Below are positions 60,711-64,000 of a stretch of DNA of 64,000 nucleotides, piece after piece. The position numbers and the translations under genes are program-made. A model generated the notes under the pieces. That model was not told the DNA's origin. It was given only the letters and a program-made list of their open reading frames with translations, and ran no database searches. Positions within the stretch are counted from its first letter, which is position 1, and each line of letters starts with the position of its first letter. The DNA is from UBA11591 sp040220895 (GTDB lineage Bacteria > Bacteroidota > Bacteroidia > Flavobacteriales_E > Vicingaceae), in assembly GCA_040220895.1 (NCBI GenBank), contig JAVJVY010000001.1:124001-188000 (forward strand), given 5' to 3'.

Positions 60711-60721
60711 GTAAAAACCGA

Positions 60722-61513
60722 TTGAGAGCACAGCCCTTCATTTTTCTTCTTTCAATCCTCGTATGGCTGGGTTCCACGAACCTTTTGGCACAGGAAACCT
60801 ATCGAAAGATCGATAACCGTGCCTTTGTTGAAGGCGAGAAATCCGAATACCTGGTGCATTATGGTCCTATAGATGCCGGAATCGCCACCTTAGAAATAAA
60901 AAAGACTGACATCAAAGTAAGGGGTCGTGAACTGTTGCACATCGTTGGCACCGGAAAATCCAGGGGAATAACCGATCTCCTTTTTCATGTCGATGACCAC
61001 TATGAAACGTACATTGACAAACAGGGCATCTTTCCCTGGCTCTTTATTAGAAAGGTTAGCGAAGGTGGCTATAACATTGAACAGACCTATAAATTTTTTC
61101 AAAACAAGAACAAGGTCGAGACGCAAAAAGGTGTGAAACACGATGTGCCGCCCTATGTTCACGATATGATATCTGCGGCCATGTTTGCCAGAACGCTCGA
61201 TTTGACTAACTCCAAAAAAGGGGATACCATAAATGTGGTTTCATTCGTAGATGATGAACTTTTTGATCTTATGATTTCCTATGCCGGTAAGGAAGATGTG
61301 AAGATTCGCTCAGGAACTTATTACTGTCATAAATTCAATCCCATTATTCAGGTAGGCCGGATATTCAATACGGCCGAAGACCTAGAGATTTGGGTAAGTG
61401 CAGATGAAAATAAAATTCCCATTCTGTGTAAGGCTAAAATCTTGGTTGGTTCTGTCAAGGTAGAACTGCTAAACGTGAGCGGTCTGGCCAACCCCTTGTC
61501 CAAATTAGACTGA
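60722..61513 (+). CDS. DUF3108 family exported protein
   Basis: 263 residues with a signal peptide (MRAQPFIFLLSILVWLGSTNLLA). The sequence YLVHYGPIDAGIATLEIKKT and the rest of the beta-rich body fit the DUF3108 family, exported proteins found in many Bacteroidota and other Gram-negative bacteria, of unknown function. The start is TTG at 60722: no ATG or GTG is available in frame before the signal peptide. It follows leuS by 43 bases and is 46 bases before the M23 gene. Confidence 0.85.
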   Translation: MRAQPFIFLLSILVWLGSTNLLAQETYRKIDNRAFVEGEKSEYLVHYGPIDAGIATLEIKKTDIKVRGRELLHIVGTGKSRGITDLLFHVDDHYETYIDKQGIFPWLFIRKVSEGGYNIEQTYKFFQNKNKVETQKGVKHDVPPYVHDMISAAMFARTLDLTNSKKGDTINVVSFVDDELFDLMISYAGKEDVKIRSGTYYCHKFNPIIQVGRIFNTAEDLEIWVSADENKIPILCKAKILVGSVKVELLNVSGLANPLSKLD

Positions 61514-61559
61514 TACCGGCCCTATTTCACTATTTTTGCCACTTTTCCGCACCATTTCA

Positions 61560-62807
61560 ATGACATTTTTGACAAAGGTATTCAAGCACTGGTTTTATCT
61601 CATTCCATTCATTTATTTGATCTCATGCGGTCAAACAGAGAATGAAAATTCAATTCAACCAACAGAGGTGCCGCTTGAAAACAAGGCCCCGGAGATTGAT
61701 TACGGCTTCCCAATCGATTCATTTGAGGTCTTCCACGGGGTGATCGCCAGGGATGAATTCTTATCGGACATTCTTTTAAGACACCATGTGCCCTACCCCA
61801 TGATTCATGAAATATCTGAAAGGTCGAAGTCGATCTATGATGTCAGGAAATTGGGACGCGGAAAAAAGTACGTCATTTTAAGTAGCAAGGATTCCACCTG
61901 CACGGCATTATCGTTTATTTACGAAGTGAACGACGTAGACTTTGTCGTCTACGACTTTTCTGAGGACTCGGTTAAAATATGGACGGGTAAAAAACCCGTA
62001 GATCTAGTGAAGTGTCACAGCAAGGGTGTGATCGCAAATTCACTTTACCAAACCTTGCAAGATTCCGGACAACAGGTTATTCTGGCCTTTGAAATGGCCG
62101 ACATATTTGCCTGGACCATCGATTTTTACAGACTTCAACCAGGAGACAGCTACGACGTGCTCTACATTGAAAAAAGAATCAAAAACAAAACCATTGGGGT
62201 TGGACGAGTGGAGGCTGTAGTATTCAATCACGAGGGCAATGAATTGCGCGCCTATTATTATGAACAAGATAGTGTGGGTGGTGATTATTTTGATCGGGAT
62301 GCTGAAAGTTTAAGAAAGGCTTTTCTTAAATCACCATTAAAATTCAGTCGGCTTACTTCCGGATTTACAAGGCGCAGGTTTCACCCGGTTCAAAAAAGAT
62401 GGAAGGCCCACCTTGGAACCGACTATGCTGCACCTTCTGGAACGCCCATCATGAGCACTGGTGACGGCGTGATTGTCGAAGCGACATATAAACGATTTAA
62501 CGGTAATTATGTTAAAATACGCCACAACAGTATTTACATGACCCAGTATTTACATATGAGTAGAATTGCCAAGGGCATTAAACCGGGCGTTTATGTGAAT
62601 CAGGGAGATGTGATCGGTTATGTTGGCAGCACCGGACTTGCGACTGGGCCGCACGTCTGCTATCGTTTCTGGAAACACGGATCGCAAGTGAATCACATGG
62701 TAGAAGAATTTCCGCCCTCAGAACCCGTACTCGAAAAGAATCTGCTTGACTTTAAGCGCCACTGGCAGGAAATAGACAAGCAATTCAATGATTTCACGAA
62801 ATCATAG
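61560..62807 (+). CDS. M23-type peptidase lipoprotein with a non-standard zinc motif
   Basis: 415 residues with a lipoprotein signal (YLISC lipobox near residue 23) and a long N-terminal region (60-255), then an M23 domain (about 265-380): HLGTD (H and D ligands), YLHMSRI (third position), and GPHVCYRFW where the usual HxH has cysteine in place of the second histidine (H-V-C). The cysteine sits at the third zinc ligand of LytM-type enzymes, so the domain may bind zinc with a cysteine or be inactive and act as a hydrolase activator. I chose ATG at 61560 rather than a TTG at 61536 because it gives a proper lipoprotein signal. Its last codons overlap the convergent channel gene by 14 bases. Confidence 0.88.
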   Translation: MTFLTKVFKHWFYLIPFIYLISCGQTENENSIQPTEVPLENKAPEIDYGFPIDSFEVFHGVIARDEFLSDILLRHHVPYPMIHEISERSKSIYDVRKLGRGKKYVILSSKDSTCTALSFIYEVNDVDFVVYDFSEDSVKIWTGKKPVDLVKCHSKGVIANSLYQTLQDSGQQVILAFEMADIFAWTIDFYRLQPGDSYDVLYIEKRIKNKTIGVGRVEAVVFNHEGNELRAYYYEQDSVGGDYFDRDAESLRKAFLKSPLKFSRLTSGFTRRRFHPVQKRWKAHLGTDYAAPSGTPIMSTGDGVIVEATYKRFNGNYVKIRHNSIYMTQYLHMSRIAKGIKPGVYVNQGDVIGYVGSTGLATGPHVCYRFWKHGSQVNHMVEEFPPSEPVLEKNLLDFKRHWQEIDKQFNDFTKS

Positions 62808-62821
62808 CACTGCCGCAGTGC
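62788..62821. repeat. Two tandem perfect hairpins at the overlapping 3' ends of the M23 and channel genes
   Basis: ATGATTTC-AC-GAAATCAT (62788-62805) and GCACTG-CCG-CAGTGC (62807-62821) are perfect stems side by side, straddling the last codons and both stop codons. They read identically from both strands and so could terminate transcription or protect the 3' end in both directions, though no T-run follows. Confidence 0.5.
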
Positions 62822-63603
62822 TTGCAAAATTTAGCGTCCTCTGCATGGCCTTCCTGTGAACATTTTGGACAGGTTTTGGCGATCAATCCCTGCTCCTCTC
62901 CCTGACCAACCAGTGTGGCAGAAACAATTCCCGTTGGTACGGCAATAATGGTATATCCAAGTAACATGACAATTGATGCCAGGGTTTGACCCAGAACTGT
63001 TTGGGGAGCAATGTCGCCGTAACCCACCGTTGTCATAGTCACAATGGCCCAATAAATGCTATGTGGAATAGAATTGAAACCATGTTCCGGCCCTTCTATC
63101 ATATACATTAAGGTTCCAATGATTATGTCCAGGGCAAGCACTGTTCCCATGAAAACAGTTAATTTATACCTGCTTTCTTTAAGTGCACCGAGCAGTAAGC
63201 CGGCTTCTTTGAGAAAGGAAACCAACTTTAAGATTCTGAAAACCCTCAACAAGCGCAAGGTCCTGATGACCACCAAGTATTGTGAACCCACCAAGACCAA
63301 ACTTATATAGGTAGGAAGTACTGAAACCAAGTCGACCAGTCCGTAAAAGCTCGTGATGTACTTCAATGGTTTTTCGGTGGTCCAGATCCTCAAGATGTAT
63401 TCCACTGTGAAAACAACGGTAAATATCCATTCAAATAGTCGCAATAGCCCACCGTAATTATCTACGATGTGCTGCACACTGTCGAGCATTACAACCAATA
63501 CACTAAGCAAGATGGCCCACAACAAGACAACGTCGAAGCGCTTTGATGCGGGGGTATCAGCGTCAAAAATGATATGTCGTATGTACTTTCTGGTCTGTGA
63601 CAT
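62794..63603 (-). CDS. Voltage-gated-type ion channel with C-terminal zinc ribbon
   Basis: 269-residue six-segment channel. The S4-like segment has evenly spaced positive residues (VIRTLRLLRVFRILKLVSF), the pore loop has TTVGYGD, the potassium selectivity signature, and the C-terminal 26 residues form a zinc-ribbon-like CPKC-x11-CKHC motif in the cytosol. The ATG shares a base with the priA stop (TAATG), so translation is coupled to priA. The C-terminal coding overlaps the M23 gene by 14 bases. Confidence 0.9.
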   Translation of the reverse strand: MSQTRKYIRHIIFDADTPASKRFDVVLLWAILLSVLVVMLDSVQHIVDNYGGLLRLFEWIFTVVFTVEYILRIWTTEKPLKYITSFYGLVDLVSVLPTYISLVLVGSQYLVVIRTLRLLRVFRILKLVSFLKEAGLLLGALKESRYKLTVFMGTVLALDIIIGTLMYMIEGPEHGFNSIPHSIYWAIVTMTTVGYGDIAPQTVLGQTLASIVMLLGYTIIAVPTGIVSATLVGQGEEQGLIAKTCPKCSQEGHAEDAKFCKHCGSAMIS

Positions 63604-64000
63604 TAGTAGGGATCCACGTCAAATTGGAAGTAAAGGTTTTTAAATTTATCCATAGATATGAAGTTATCAAGGATTTCCCGAAGTTTTTTCTTCTTTGCTG
63701 TCACATTAACACCTTTATCAAAACGCAAAATGAAGTGCATGGAGTAGCGATTTTTAACCCTTTCGACATGGGGAAATTCTGGCCCTAACAAGGCAGATCC
63801 AAAGACTTCTTTTAATACCAATCCAAGACTTTTTGCCCCCTGGTACAATAAATGCCTGTCTCGGTGCTTCATTCTGACCTCGATCATACGATAATATGGT
63901 GGATAGATAAAAGCGCGCCTTTCTTCCATTTCTGCCGCTAAGAATCCCTTATAATCTCCGAGCAAGACCTGCTGAATAACATGGTGCTCGGCTTCATAAA
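63603..64000 (-). CDS. priA: Primosomal protein N' (PriA helicase), C-terminal part
   Basis: The frame is open to the window edge, so only the last 131 or so residues are visible. The EAEHHVIQQVLLGDYKGF segment, then EERRAFIYPPYYRMIEV and the small C-terminal domain ending in FQFDVDPY fit the end of PriA, the helicase that restarts stalled replication forks by loading DnaB. The upstream part lies past base 64000. Its TAA shares a base with the channel start. Confidence 0.92.
   Translation of the reverse strand, partial: YEAEHHVIQQVLLGDYKGFLAAEMEERRAFIYPPYYRMIEVRMKHRDRHLLYQGAKSLGLVLKEVFGSALLGPEFPHVERVKNRYSMHFILRFDKGVNVTAKKKKLREILDNFISMDKFKNLYFQFDVDPY

Noticed and set aside
61560..62807. Calling the M23 gene with H-V-C a pseudogene
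   Set aside because: The frame is complete, the lipoprotein signal is intact, and the cysteine variant is likely to be a natural form in this phylum.
1..64000. tRNA genes, rRNA, riboswitches, insertion sequences or prophage genes
   Set aside because: No cloverleaf, transposase, integrase or phage structural gene was seen on either strand, and base composition is even throughout.

Overview
The window reads as a chromosomal segment of a Gram-negative Bacteroidota bacterium, most likely from the Cytophagales side. The clues are a PorQ-type type IX secretion gene, a secreted M4 protease with a C-terminal sorting-type tail, the alternate (Bacteroidota) GlmU-like protein, DUF3098 beside ftsX and uppP, outer-membrane barrels, complete Kdo synthesis, and repeated matches to the Bacteroidota promoter (TTG, then TAnnTTTG). 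Genes fill nearly everything; no gap exceeds about 215 bases. I see no tRNA, rRNA, insertion sequence, prophage, CRISPR array or composition break. Both ends cut genes (maf at the left, priA at the right).

Layout. 1-6214: maf end, cmk, porQ, lon, a GlmU-like protein and ribosomal protein L31. 6357-11193: a forward cluster with serC, serA, DUF1015, a YggS-type PLP protein, an unknown gene and DUF493. 11190-14069: secreted metalloprotease. 14151-19754: a potassium channel with a 12-residue repeat domain, a cyclic-nucleotide-domain Na+/H+ antiporter and a divergent double UspA protein. 19744-22892: cstA, a SiaC-type partner-switch protein and a membrane-anchored SRPBCC/GyrI-like protein. 23047-29823: forward envelope and redox genes (M23/LysM peptidase, barrels, cardiolipin-synthase-like protein, redoxin, di-haem peroxidase). 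29824-36263: a MarR-led fatty-acid beta-oxidation operon in the order fadN-fadA-fadE, as in Bacillus. 36371-45915: trxB, two PP2C/SpoIIE phosphatases, the kdsD-kdsA-kdsC operon, a membrane-bound winged-helix regulator and a TonB-like protein. 45973-53704: a duplicated-module lipoprotein, mscS, dnaG, a polyprenyl synthase, a secreted unknown and rlmN. 53917-57655: ftsX, DUF3098, uppP, truB and queA in that order of transcription. 57766-64000: leuS, DUF3108, an M23 lipoprotein, a Kv-like channel and the priA end.

Most of this is core metabolism and envelope biology. The points that stand out are: the potassium channel carrying 16 exactly in-register 12-residue repeats, placed 21 bases after an antiporter with one clear and one degenerate cyclic-nucleotide barrel; a MarR operon with a palindrome in its promoter and a start codon so close to the -7 element that the mRNA may be leaderless; a SiaC homologue and two PP2C phosphatases with no visible kinase partner; and a run of convergent genes with touching or overlapping stop codons.
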